From positions 868,001 to 932,000 of the forward strand of contig NZ_JAGIOH010000001.1 in the NCBI RefSeq assembly GCF_017876625.1: a stretch of 64,000 nt of DNA, given 5' to 3'. The notes beneath the pieces are model-generated. The model did not search any database and had not been told where the DNA came from. It saw only the letters and a list, made by a program, of their open reading frames with translations. The stretch's first letter is position 1. Every line of letters begins with the position of its first letter. This stretch comes from Streptomyces syringium (GTDB lineage Bacteria; Actinomycetota; Actinomycetes; Streptomycetales; Streptomycetaceae). The position numbers and the translations under genes are program-made. Positions 22,522 to 30,451 of this stretch are shown here, one piece after another.

Positions 22522-25449
22522 TCACCGGCCGGTGACCAGCGCGAGCCCCACGGCGTCGCGGGCGGCGGCGCCCTCGGCGAAGGCCGCCGCGTAGACCCGC
22601 GCGTCGAGGGCGCCACGGATGACGCGCTCCGCCTCGGCGTGGGCGTCGTGGAGGGGGCGCAGACCCGCGAGCGCGACGCCGATCGCCTCGCGGAGCTGGT
22701 AGGAGGCACCCATGAGCCGGGCGGCCCGGTGGGGGTCGCCGAGGGCGGCGGCGGTCCAGGCCATGGCGTGGACGCCCCAGCAGGGGCCCCACCGGTCGCC
22801 GATGTCGCGTTGACGGCGCAGGGAGTCGTCGAGCAGACCCGCGGCCCGGTGGGGGTCGCCGTGGCGCAGTTCGCCCAGGGCCATCACCCACAGGCCCCAC
22901 GAATACGCCCAGCCCGCCCGGTAGTCGTCGGCTTCGGTCATATGGGCACGGCAGTCGGCCAGCGCGGCCTGCCGCTCGCCGAGCAGGGCCGATGCCATCG
23001 CCCCGAGCATCGTGGCCATGTGGGCGTCACCGAGTTGGCCGTCGCGGCGGTACCGCTCCCGGGCCCGCGCGAAGAGTGCGATGGCGCGTGGGTCCCGCTG
23101 GACGAGCAGGGCGTGGGCGCCCTCGATATAGGTGAGGGCGCCCTCCGCCGCGCCGTCGGTGATGCGCCGTGCCGACTCCCGGCAGTCGGCGAGGAAGCGC
23201 TCGGCGGCCGGCTGGTCCCCTTGGCACAGCGCGATCCAGGTGGCGAGCGCGAGGGCGCCGGCCCGCAGCGGACCCTGGGCGTCGGGGGCGAGGCCGAGGG
23301 TGCGGGTCAGCCAGTGCCGGCCTTCGCCGAGGGAGCTGCTGAAGAACCAGAAGCGGACCCGGGTGAGGTTCGCGGCGATCGTCAGCCCGGCCCGGGGCTC
23401 GCCCGGCCCGGCGGTGCAGAAGTCCAGCGCCGCCCGCAGGTTGGGCAGTTCCCGCCGGAGCCGTGACAGCCACTCCACTTCGCGCGGTCCGCACCAGTCG
23501 GCGGCGGCCCGTGCGGCGACGTCCTCGTAGTACGCGCAGTGGCGGCGCCGCAGGGCCACGTCCTGGCCGAGGTCGCGGAGCCTGCGCTGCCCGTACTGAC
23601 GGATGGTCTCCAGCATCCGGTAGCGGGTGCGGTGGCCGTCCGTGGCGGCCGTGAGCACCGACTTGTGCACCAGGGCGGCGAGGATGTCGATGACGTCCTC
23701 CCGGGGCACGCCGTCCGCCCCCTCCGAGGAGCACACCGTCTCGGCCGCTTCGAGGTCGAACCCGCCGGCGAACACCGACAGCCGCGCCCACAGCAGCCGT
23801 TCCCGCTCCCCGCAGAGGTCATAGCTCCAGTCGACGACCCCGCGCAGGGTCCGCTGGTAGCGCGGCACGGTCCGCGCGCCGCCGTGGGTCAGCAGCCGGA
23901 AGCGGTCGTCGAGCCGTTCGAGCACCTCCTCGACGGAGAGGGTGCTCAGCCGGACGGCGGCCAGCTCGATCGCCAGCGGAATGCCGTCGAGGCGCCGGCA
24001 CAACTGGCCGACGGCGGCGTGGTTCTCCTCGGTGATCCGGAAGTCGGGGGCGGAGGCCGCGGCGCGGTCGCCCAGCAGCCGTACCGCCTCGCTGCGTGGC
24101 ACCGGCAGGCCGCCGCCCCCACTCTCCTCGAACGCGGGCACGGCCAGGGGCGGTACGACCAGCAGGTGCTCGCCCGGGACGCCGAGCCCCTGCCGGCTCG
24201 TCGCCAGCACGCGCAGGCCGGGCGCCGCGCGCAGCAGGGTGGCCAGCAGCTCGCCGGCGGCGTCCGCGACGTGCTCGCAGTTGTCCACGACCAGCAGCAG
24301 GTGTCTGTCGCGCAGGTACTCGACCAGCACCTGGGTGCCGGGGCGGGCGGACTGGTCGAGGATGCCGAGGGCCCCGGCGATCTCCCGGTCGAGCAGGCCG
24401 GGCTCGACCAGCGGAGCCAGGTCGGCCAGCCACACCCCGTGCGGGAACGCCCAGGCCGCCTCGGCCGCCGTGCGCAGCGCGAGGCGGGTCTTGCCCACGC
24501 CGCCGGGGCCGGTCAGCGTGACCAGCCGGGCGCTCTCGAGCAGCCGCCGTGCCCGGCGCAGCATCCCGCCGCGGCCGACGAAGCTGGTCATCTCGGCGGG
24601 GAGGTTGCCGCCGGCCCGCGCCGCGCCGTGCTCCGGGGTCACGACGGTCAGCCCGGGGTCGGCGGTCAGGATCCGCTGATGGAGCTTCCACAGCTCCGCG
24701 CCGGGGTCGACGCCCAGCTCCTCCAGGAGCAGCCCGCTGACGGTGCGGTAGCAGTCCAGGGCCTCGCCCTGGCGCCCGGCGCGGTACAGCGCCAGCATGC
24801 GCTGCGCCCAGAACCGCTCCTGTAGCGGGTAGGTGGCGGTCAACTCGCGCAGCCGCGGCAGGACGTCGGCGTGCCGGCCGAGCTGGAGGTCGGCCTCGGT
24901 GCGCAGCTCGATCGCGCCCAGCCGGCGCTCGGTGAGCGCGGGCACGACCTCTCTGCGCAGCCGCTCCGAGGGGACGTCCGAGAGGGGCTCGCCGCGCCAC
25001 AGGGCCAGCGCCTCGCCCAGCAGCGTCGAGGCCCGCGCGGGGGCGCCCTCGGCCATGGCGGCCTTGGCCCGGTCCACCAGGGCGTCGAAACGGTGCAGGT
25101 CCAGGGCCCCGGCGGAGACCTCGACGAGATAGCCCTGGGCGCAGGTCAGCACCGGGCCGCCGGTCCCGCTCCCGGTGGGGCCGAGCGCGCGGCGGACCCG
25201 CAGGACGTAGTTCTGGAGGGTGTTGCGGGCCCCTTCGGGCGGCTCCTCCTCCCAGAGCCTGGCCATGAGCGTCTCGGTGGGCACGACCTTGTTGGCGTCG
25301 ATCAGCAAGGAGGCCAGCAGGGCCCGCTGTTTGGCCGCCCGGAGCTCCACGGGCCTGCCGTGGCGCCGCACTTCCAGCGGCCCCAGGACTCCGAACGCGA
25401 AGTCCGTGCCCGGTGGTGTGCTGCTCGTCCCGTCCTGTGCCTGCGGCAT
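22522..25449 (-). CDS. AfsR-like SARP regulator (OmpR-type HTH, BTAD, NB-ARC, TPR)
   Basis: A 975-residue multidomain regulator. In order: a winged-helix DNA-binding domain (about 18-105, GPLEVRRHGRPVELRAAKQRALLASLL), a bacterial transcriptional activation domain (about 110-260), an NB-ARC/STAND ATPase with Walker A GPGGVGKTR and Walker B LLLVVDNCEH, then a C-terminal helical TPR-like region (about 600-975). This is the architecture of AfsR and of large pathway-specific SARPs that activate antibiotic genes by binding direct repeats with 11-bp spacing. Such repeats are present just upstream at 25,501-25,533, suggesting autoregulation or control of the divergent secreted-protein gene. It may regulate either neighbouring cluster; nothing in the sequence decides which. 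Confidence 0.92.
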   Translation of the reverse strand: MPQAQDGTSSTPPGTDFAFGVLGPLEVRRHGRPVELRAAKQRALLASLLIDANKVVPTETLMARLWEEEPPEGARNTLQNYVLRVRRALGPTGSGTGGPVLTCAQGYLVEVSAGALDLHRFDALVDRAKAAMAEGAPARASTLLGEALALWRGEPLSDVPSERLRREVVPALTERRLGAIELRTEADLQLGRHADVLPRLRELTATYPLQERFWAQRMLALYRAGRQGEALDCYRTVSGLLLEELGVDPGAELWKLHQRILTADPGLTVVTPEHGAARAGGNLPAEMTSFVGRGGMLRRARRLLESARLVTLTGPGGVGKTRLALRTAAEAAWAFPHGVWLADLAPLVEPGLLDREIAGALGILDQSARPGTQVLVEYLRDRHLLLVVDNCEHVADAAGELLATLLRAAPGLRVLATSRQGLGVPGEHLLVVPPLAVPAFEESGGGGLPVPRSEAVRLLGDRAAASAPDFRITEENHAAVGQLCRRLDGIPLAIELAAVRLSTLSVEEVLERLDDRFRLLTHGGARTVPRYQRTLRGVVDWSYDLCGERERLLWARLSVFAGGFDLEAAETVCSSEGADGVPREDVIDILAALVHKSVLTAATDGHRTRYRMLETIRQYGQRRLRDLGQDVALRRRHCAYYEDVAARAAADWCGPREVEWLSRLRRELPNLRAALDFCTAGPGEPRAGLTIAANLTRVRFWFFSSSLGEGRHWLTRTLGLAPDAQGPLRAGALALATWIALCQGDQPAAERFLADCRESARRITDGAAEGALTYIEGAHALLVQRDPRAIALFARARERYRRDGQLGDAHMATMLGAMASALLGERQAALADCRAHMTEADDYRAGWAYSWGLWVMALGELRHGDPHRAAGLLDDSLRRQRDIGDRWGPCWGVHAMAWTAAALGDPHRAARLMGASYQLREAIGVALAGLRPLHDAHAEAERVIRGALDARVYAAAFAEGAAARDAVGLALVTGR

Positions 25450-25500
25450 CTTCCGCCTCCCCCGAGACCCCGGCCGTCACACCCCGCCATCATTCCATCA

Positions 25501-25533
25501 CATGGGGTGAACGTCGAGTGAGCGTGGAGTGAC
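25501..25533 (+). promoter_or_regulatory. Candidate SARP-binding site, three 11-bp direct repeats
   Basis: Three consecutive 11-nt units, CATGGGGTGAA, CGTCGAGTGAG and CGTGGAGTGAC, share the core CGTsGAGTGA in the last two and a looser match in the first. SARP proteins are known to bind direct repeats with 11-bp periodicity. The site is 52 nt from the AfsR-like start and 86 nt from the divergent secreted-protein start. Confidence 0.5.
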
Positions 25534-25618
25534 TGCCGCGACAGCGCCTGTCGGGAGCATGGCGTTCCAGCGGATCTCCCCATCGAGGGGGCCGCACCGT
25601 CAGTCAGGAGAGACAACC

Positions 25619-25972
25619 ATGAGCAAGCGTTGCGGATTGAGGCGATCCGGCTCGGTGGCCTTGGCGCTCGCGGGTGCGGCGGCGGCCGCGCTGCCGCTGG
25701 TGGCGGCCCCGAGTGCGGCGGCGGACGAGGCTGCGCCCCGGGCGAAGGCCCAGGTCCTCTCGTGCACCACCGACAGCGACGGCTGGACCGGCAGGGCGGA
25801 CTGCACCAACAACACCGGTTCCGTGGTGGCCTTCCGGGTCGTGGTGGTCTGCGGGTGGTGGCCGGATCAGTACGGCGCGTGGCGGACGCTGGACCCCGGC
25901 CGCTCCGGCACCTCCTCCGCCACCTGCGGCGGCGGCACGGGGGTCGGCAGCGTCAGCTGGCAAGAGGGCTGA
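25619..25972 (+). CDS. Small secreted protein
   Basis: A 117-residue protein with a clear Sec signal peptide: MSKRCGLRRSG, a hydrophobic core rich in Ala/Leu/Val and a probable cleavage after ADEAA/APSAAADE near residue 38-40. The mature part is about 77 residues, with several cysteines (SCTTDS, DCTNN, VVCGWWPDQY, ATCGGG) that could make two disulfides, ending VGSVSWQEG. ATG 25619 follows a good AGGAGAGA ribosome binding site. No known family was recognised; it resembles small extracellular beta-sandwich proteins of streptomycetes in size and layout. It is divergent from the AfsR-like gene across the predicted SARP repeats. Confidence 0.75.
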   Translation: MSKRCGLRRSGSVALALAGAAAAALPLVAAPSAAADEAAPRAKAQVLSCTTDSDGWTGRADCTNNTGSVVAFRVVVVCGWWPDQYGAWRTLDPGRSGTSSATCGGGTGVGSVSWQEG

Positions 25973-25997
25973 GCGGGCGCGCGGCGGCCGGTAGCCG

Positions 25998-26029
25998 GAC
26001 AGCGGCGGCCCGTTCGGGCCGCCGCTGTC
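25998..26029. terminator. Strong bidirectional terminator hairpin
   Basis: Perfect 14-nt arms GACAGCGGCGGCCC and GGGCCGCCGCTGTC with the loop GTTC, between the convergent secreted-protein gene and the last gene (EamA) of the hydroxymandelate operon. The right edge overlaps the EamA stop codon. Confidence 0.75.
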
Positions 26030-26975
26030 ATTTGCCTCCGCTCGCGTTCGCCGGTGCCGTCTTGCGGTCCGGTGGCGCCGGGTCGCGTTCCCGGCGGCGG
26101 GCCAGCAGCTTCGGGCCGGCCAGCACCACGGCGTTGCCGAGCAGCACCAGGACGACGCCCAGCCCGTCCCGCACCGACCAGGTGAAGTCCTCGAAGACGG
26201 TGGACAGCAGCAGCGAGACGATCGGGAAGAGCACCGTCGCGTACGCGGCGCGCTCACCGCCGATCCGGCCGAGCAGCGTCAGGTAGGTGCCGAAGCCGAT
26301 CACCGAGCCGAACAGGGCCAGATAGAGCAGCGAGCCGGTGTACTGCCACGTCGGCTCGTAGAGCGTGCCGTGGCCGAGCACGGTGGCAAAGGGCGAGACG
26401 AGCACGGCACCGTACGCCATCGACCAGCCGGTGCTCTGCACGACCGGCACGCCTTCCGCCTGCACCTTGCCGGAGACGACGTTGCCGAGGCAGAACACCA
26501 GGGTTCCGGCGATCGACAGCACCGTGCCCAGCCCGTTGCCGGAGTCCGGGTCGAAGTCCGCGAGCGCCGGCCAGAAGACCGTGCCGATGCCCAGCAGGCC
26601 GATGCCACCGCCGACGAGCACCACCGGGGAGACCCTGCGGTGGAAGAACAGCCGCGCGAAGACGATGTTCAGCAGCAGGGACATGGCGAAGAGGATGGAG
26701 ACCAGGCCCGTCGCCAGGTGCTGCTCCGCGAAGTAGAAGCACACGAAGTTGCCCGAGAACATCAGGCCGCCCATGAGCGCGAACCGGACGTGCATGCGCG
26801 CGGGGTATTTCAGTGGCAGGCCGCGGGCACGGGCATAGGCCAGCATCAGGACGGCGGCGAGCGCGAAGCGGTAGAAGACGGACAGGGTGGGGTGGACCTC
26901 GCCCAGCTGGCCCTTGATGGCCAGCCAGGTCGAGCCCCAGATCACCACGGTCACCGCGTAGAGCACGGCGTTCAT
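26028..26975 (-). CDS. EamA-family (DMT) metabolite exporter
   Basis: A 315-residue integral membrane protein with about ten transmembrane helices in two EamA halves; the first begins VTVVIWGSTWLAIKGQ and the second follows FDPDSGNGLGTVLSIAGTL. EamA/DMT carriers typically export amino acids and small polar metabolites. ATG 26975 was chosen because it overlaps the aminotransferase stop by 4 nt (ATGA) and leaves the first helix at the N-terminus; a longer in-frame reading exists but would run well into the aminotransferase gene. It is the last gene of the hydroxymandelate operon and the natural candidate to export its amino-acid product. A basic Pro-rich C-terminal tail follows the last helix. 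Substrate is inferred from context only. Confidence 0.87.
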   Translation of the reverse strand: MNAVLYAVTVVIWGSTWLAIKGQLGEVHPTLSVFYRFALAAVLMLAYARARGLPLKYPARMHVRFALMGGLMFSGNFVCFYFAEQHLATGLVSILFAMSLLLNIVFARLFFHRRVSPVVLVGGGIGLLGIGTVFWPALADFDPDSGNGLGTVLSIAGTLVFCLGNVVSGKVQAEGVPVVQSTGWSMAYGAVLVSPFATVLGHGTLYEPTWQYTGSLLYLALFGSVIGFGTYLTLLGRIGGERAAYATVLFPIVSLLLSTVFEDFTWSVRDGLGVVLVLLGNAVVLAGPKLLARRRERDPAPPDRKTAPANASGGK

Positions 26976-28306
26976 CGCGCCAGGCCCTTCTCCACGAGGA
27001 CGGCGAGCCGGGCGACGCCCTCGCGGATCTGCTCCGGGGAGAGATAACTGCACGACAGGCGCAGCCGGTTGTCACCGGAGTCGTCGGTGTGGAAGTAGCG
27101 CATCGGGGCCCACAGCACGCCGTACTCGCGGGCGGAGAGCTCCAGCAGGGCGTCGTCGGCGGGGAACGGCAGGGTGAGGGTGAGGAAGAAGCCGCCCTCG
27201 GGGGCGTTCCAGTGGATGCCGGTGCGCTCGCGCAGTGCGGCGGGGAAGTGCGCTTCCAGCGACTCCAGCAGCACGTCCAGGTTGTCGCGGTAGAACGCGA
27301 TGGCCGGTGCGTTGGCCTCGCGCAGGCGGCAGTCGTGGGTGACGAGCATGCCGCCGATGAGCGCCTGGCTGAGCGTCGGGGTGTTGACCGTGACCATGCT
27401 CTTGATCTTGGACAGTTCGTCCGCGAGGAGCGTGTGCCGGCCGTCGGGCGCGACCACCGTCTGATCGGCGATCACATAGCCGACGCGGGCGCCGGGGAAG
27501 CAGGTCTTGGCGAACGAGCCGAGGTGGACGACCCGGCGCCGGGTGTCCAGCGCCTTCAGGGTGGGCCGGACGGTGTCGGTGCGGGTGAAGAACCCGTACG
27601 GGTTGTCCTCCAGGATCAGCAGGTCTTCCGCGTCCGCGAGGGCGAGCAGCTCGTGGCGGCGCTCCACCGGCATGGAGGTGCCGGAGGGGTTGGAGAAGTC
27701 CGGCACGGTGTAGAGGGCCCGGGGGCGCTTCCCCGCCGCGCGCAGCGAGTGGATCACGCGTCGCAGCGCGTCGAGGTCGACACCGCCCTCGTCCTCGGTG
27801 ACGGGCGCGGTTTCGACGCCGAGCACGCGCGCGGCGCCCATGATGCCGACGTAGTTGGGGTCGGTGACGAGCAGGACGTCGTCGGGCCCGGCGAACAGGG
27901 CCCGCAGCGTGATGAGCATGCCCTCCTGGCAGCCCACGGTGACGACGATGGAACCCGGGTCGGCCTCGATGCCCTCGTCGTTGTGGAGCGTCCGTGCGAT
28001 CAGCTCGTGGATCTGGCCGTTGGTGCGCCCGTACTGGAAGAGGGTGGTGCGCACCTGGTCGGGCCCCTGGCCGAGGTCCTCGGTGAGGTACCGGGTCCAG
28101 GCCTGGAGGTACTCGCCGATCCGCTCGACCTCGAAGAGGCCCTCATAGGGGCGGCCGGGGCCGAAGGAGATGGCGTCCGGATAGCGGAGGGTGATCTCGT
28201 TCAGGAAGTTCATCACCTCCATGAGCGGATCGGCCAGCGAGCCGTGCAGCTCGTCGAGCGGCAGCACGGCCCCGGCGGTTTCGTCGGTGGTCCCGGCAGC
28301 CGTCAC
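26972..28306 (-). CDS. HpgT-like PLP aminotransferase
   Basis: A 444-residue fold-type I aminotransferase close in character to 4-hydroxyphenylglycine transaminases (HpgT/PglE type). The N-terminus ELHGSLADP followed by MNFLNEITLRYPDAISFGPG is like that group, and VVTVGCQEGM, DFSNPSGT, LEDNPYGFF and SFAKTCFPGARVGYV (Schiff-base lysine K267) are present. HpgT converts 4-hydroxybenzoylformate to L-4-hydroxyphenylglycine, commonly with tyrosine as amino donor, which regenerates hydroxyphenylpyruvate for the first enzyme. The start is GTG 28306, overlapping the dioxygenase stop by 4 nt (GTGA); an in-frame upstream extension is unlikely because it lies inside the dioxygenase gene. The reaction is inferred from family plus the two neighbouring pathway genes. 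Confidence 0.87.
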   Translation of the reverse strand: MTAAGTTDETAGAVLPLDELHGSLADPLMEVMNFLNEITLRYPDAISFGPGRPYEGLFEVERIGEYLQAWTRYLTEDLGQGPDQVRTTLFQYGRTNGQIHELIARTLHNDEGIEADPGSIVVTVGCQEGMLITLRALFAGPDDVLLVTDPNYVGIMGAARVLGVETAPVTEDEGGVDLDALRRVIHSLRAAGKRPRALYTVPDFSNPSGTSMPVERRHELLALADAEDLLILEDNPYGFFTRTDTVRPTLKALDTRRRVVHLGSFAKTCFPGARVGYVIADQTVVAPDGRHTLLADELSKIKSMVTVNTPTLSQALIGGMLVTHDCRLREANAPAIAFYRDNLDVLLESLEAHFPAALRERTGIHWNAPEGGFFLTLTLPFPADDALLELSAREYGVLWAPMRYFHTDDSGDNRLRLSCSYLSPEQIREGVARLAVLVEKGLAR

Positions 28307-29241
28307 CGCTTGTCCTCCCACAGCACCGGGCAGAACTCGGGGTCGGTGTAGTCGGGATTGCCGTCGGCGTCCGGGCGCACCAGCACGTCGTTGTTGTAGA
28401 CCACGTTGCCGCCGGTGGACAGCGGGTAGGGGCGCCACTGGTTGGCGCCGTCCTGGAGGTGCAGGCTGATGGCGCGGCGGGGGCGGTCGCTGGTGTTCAG
28501 CCCACTGCCGTGGTACGTGCGGCAGTGGTGGAAGCTCATGTGCCCCTTGGGGATGATCATGGGGACCTTGCGGATCTCGACGCCGTTGTAGTCGGCGTTC
28601 TCCTTGAGCATGTCCTCCAGCTCGGAGCGGTCCCGCTCGGCGAAGTGGCGGGTCACGGAGTCACCGGCGGGAATCTCGCGCCAGGTGTGGCTGCCGTCCA
28701 CCATGGTGATGGTGCCCAGTTCCTCGTCACAGTCGTGGAACGGGATGAAGGCGGTCAGCATCTCGTCCGAGCTGCAGGTCTGCCAGTAGTGACGGTCGAA
28801 GTGCCACGGGACGATGTTGCGGGCGTCCTCGGGACGCGGGGGCTTGTAGATGAGGGTGGTGTTCCACAGCCGGATCTGCTCGGTGCGGGCGATGAGCGCG
28901 GCGGTGGCGGCGATGACCGGCTTGGACAGGATCCGCCGGATCGTGTCGTCCTCGTAGAAGATGTAGTCGTTGTGCCGGTGCACATCTCCCTGCTCGGGCT
29001 CCCAGTACGCGAGGCGCGGCGGGCGGACGGGCAGGGTGCGGTCGCGGTGACCCGCGTAGAACCGCTCGCTGGCCTCGAGGAGTTCGTCGACCTCGGCGTC
29101 GGTGAGCAGCTGCTTCGTCAGGAACCAGCCGTGCTCCTGGTAGAACTCCACGTCCTCGGCGGTGGGCAGGAGTTCACGGTCGGCCGGGCCGAGGTCGAAG
29201 GCAGCGGCGGCGGAGGAGGTCAGCTCTTCGGCGGTGCTCAT
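28303..29241 (-). CDS. PhyH-family Fe(II)/2-oxoglutarate dioxygenase
   Basis: A 312-residue phytanoyl-CoA-dioxygenase-like enzyme. The iron triad is intact: the HFD motif in VPWHFDRHYW (H147, D149) and a distal histidine in RTYHGSGLN (H244), with an arginine for 2-oxoglutarate a few residues later (DRPRRAISL). The aspartate (not Gly/Ala) in the first motif indicates a hydroxylase rather than a SyrB2-type halogenase. It sits between the oxidase and aminotransferase genes and overlaps both by 4 nt, so it is made with the hydroxyphenylglycine enzymes although standard Hpg pathways do not need it. Likely substrates are hydroxyphenylglycine or an intermediate, giving a ring- or beta-hydroxylated or desaturated product. 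The substrate is unknown. Confidence 0.87.
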   Translation of the reverse strand: MSTAEELTSSAAAAFDLGPADRELLPTAEDVEFYQEHGWFLTKQLLTDAEVDELLEASERFYAGHRDRTLPVRPPRLAYWEPEQGDVHRHNDYIFYEDDTIRRILSKPVIAATAALIARTEQIRLWNTTLIYKPPRPEDARNIVPWHFDRHYWQTCSSDEMLTAFIPFHDCDEELGTITMVDGSHTWREIPAGDSVTRHFAERDRSELEDMLKENADYNGVEIRKVPMIIPKGHMSFHHCRTYHGSGLNTSDRPRRAISLHLQDGANQWRPYPLSTGGNVVYNNDVLVRPDADGNPDYTDPEFCPVLWEDKR

Positions 29242-30449
29242 CGGGGGGTGCTCTCCTTGCTGGGGGTGCGGTGAAGGGCTTCAGGAAGGGCGGACAGGGA
29301 GGCGGCGGGGCCGGCGGGGGTATCGCAGGGCCGGAGAAGACCGGCGTCGAGGGACGCGAGGTCGGGGCGGCCCGACAGGGCCATGGCGTCCTCCAGTTCG
29401 GCACGCAGGACCGACAGCACGTCCCGGGCACCGGCGGAGCCCGCGACGGCCAGGCCCCACAGCACGGGGCGGCCGAGCAGGACGGCGCGGGCACCGAGGG
29501 CGAGGGCGGTGAGGACGTCCGTGCCGCGGCGGACGCCGCCGTCGACGTAGACCTCACAGCGGCCGGCGACCGCGGCGACGACCTCGGGGAGGGCGTCCAG
29601 GGCCGGGACGGCACCGTCGAGCTGACGGCCGCCGTGGTTGGAGACCACGATGCCTTCGACGCCCAGCTCGGCGGCGCGGGCCGCGTCCTCGCCGGTCAGC
29701 ACGCCCTTGAGGACGAGCGGCAGTGTGGTGAGCGAGCGCAGCCAGGCCAGGTCGTCCCAGCCGAACGCCGCGTCGTGGTGCCGGGCGGCGTGCGCCCCGA
29801 TCACGGAGGCCCCCTGGGACGCCTGCTGGAGTCCGCTCGCGTGGCGGTCGTCGAAGTTCGCCGGGACCATGCCGGGCGGCAGGCTGAAGGCATTGCGCAG
29901 GTCCCGCGCGCGCCGTGGGACCCGCGGGGTGTCCACCGTGACGACCAGCGCGCGGTAGCCGGCCGCCTCGGCCCGTCGTACGAGCGCCTCCGTCGTGGCG
30001 CGGTCGCGGAAGACGTAGAGCTGCATCCACAGCGGGGCGCCCGCGGCGGCTTCCGCGATCTCCTCCAGCGGGGTTCCGGAGAACGTGCTGACGACGGTCA
30101 GCGCCCCGGCCGCGGCCGCCGCGCGGACGGTGCCGGGCTCGGCCTCGGGGCTGACGAGCCCGTGATAGGCCATGGGTGCGATGGCGACGGGGAGTTCGAC
30201 GGGGCTGCCGAGCAGGGTGGTGCGCAGGTCGCAGTGGGAGACGTCGACGAGGACCCGGGGGCGCAGCCGGTAGCGGCGGTAGGCGGCCTCGGATTCGCGC
30301 AGGGTGGTCTCGGCGCCGCTGCCGCCCTCGATGTAGCCCCAGGCCGCGGGGTCGACGAGGGCCTGGGCGGCGGTGCGGTAGTCGTCCAGGGTGACCGGGG
30401 CCGGCCGGGCGGCCGCGGGCTCCGGGACGGGGTCGGGCTCGGTGGGCAT
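29238..30449 (-). CDS. hmo: 4-Hydroxymandelate oxidase (FMN-dependent)
   Basis: A 403-residue FMN-dependent alpha-hydroxyacid oxidase. Hallmarks are LPVAIAPMAYHGL near the FMN site, WMQLYVFRDR, LVVTVDTP, PLVLKGVLT with the conserved lysine, and the catalytic SNHGGRQLDG (H272) followed by the VYVDGGVRRGTDVLTAL phosphate-binding loop. Hmo enzymes oxidise 4-hydroxymandelate to 4-hydroxybenzoylformate, the second step of hydroxyphenylglycine synthesis. ATG 30449 was chosen, though GTG 30455 would give a 4-nt overlap with the hydroxymandelate synthase stop and is equally possible. It is longer than typical (about 360-370) because of an N-terminal Pro/Glu stretch and a C-terminal tail. The 3' end overlaps the dioxygenase start by 4 nt. 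Confidence 0.9.
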   Translation of the reverse strand: MPTEPDPVPEPAAARPAPVTLDDYRTAAQALVDPAAWGYIEGGSGAETTLRESEAAYRRYRLRPRVLVDVSHCDLRTTLLGSPVELPVAIAPMAYHGLVSPEAEPGTVRAAAAAGALTVVSTFSGTPLEEIAEAAAGAPLWMQLYVFRDRATTEALVRRAEAAGYRALVVTVDTPRVPRRARDLRNAFSLPPGMVPANFDDRHASGLQQASQGASVIGAHAARHHDAAFGWDDLAWLRSLTTLPLVLKGVLTGEDAARAAELGVEGIVVSNHGGRQLDGAVPALDALPEVVAAVAGRCEVYVDGGVRRGTDVLTALALGARAVLLGRPVLWGLAVAGSAGARDVLSVLRAELEDAMALSGRPDLASLDAGLLRPCDTPAGPAASLSALPEALHRTPSKESTPR

Positions 30450-30451
30450 GC

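Noticed and set aside
26972..28438. Longer 488-residue start for the aminotransferase
   Set aside because: The upstream extension is inside the dioxygenase gene and encodes low-complexity residues; GTG 28306 gives the 4-nt overlap seen at neighbouring junctions.
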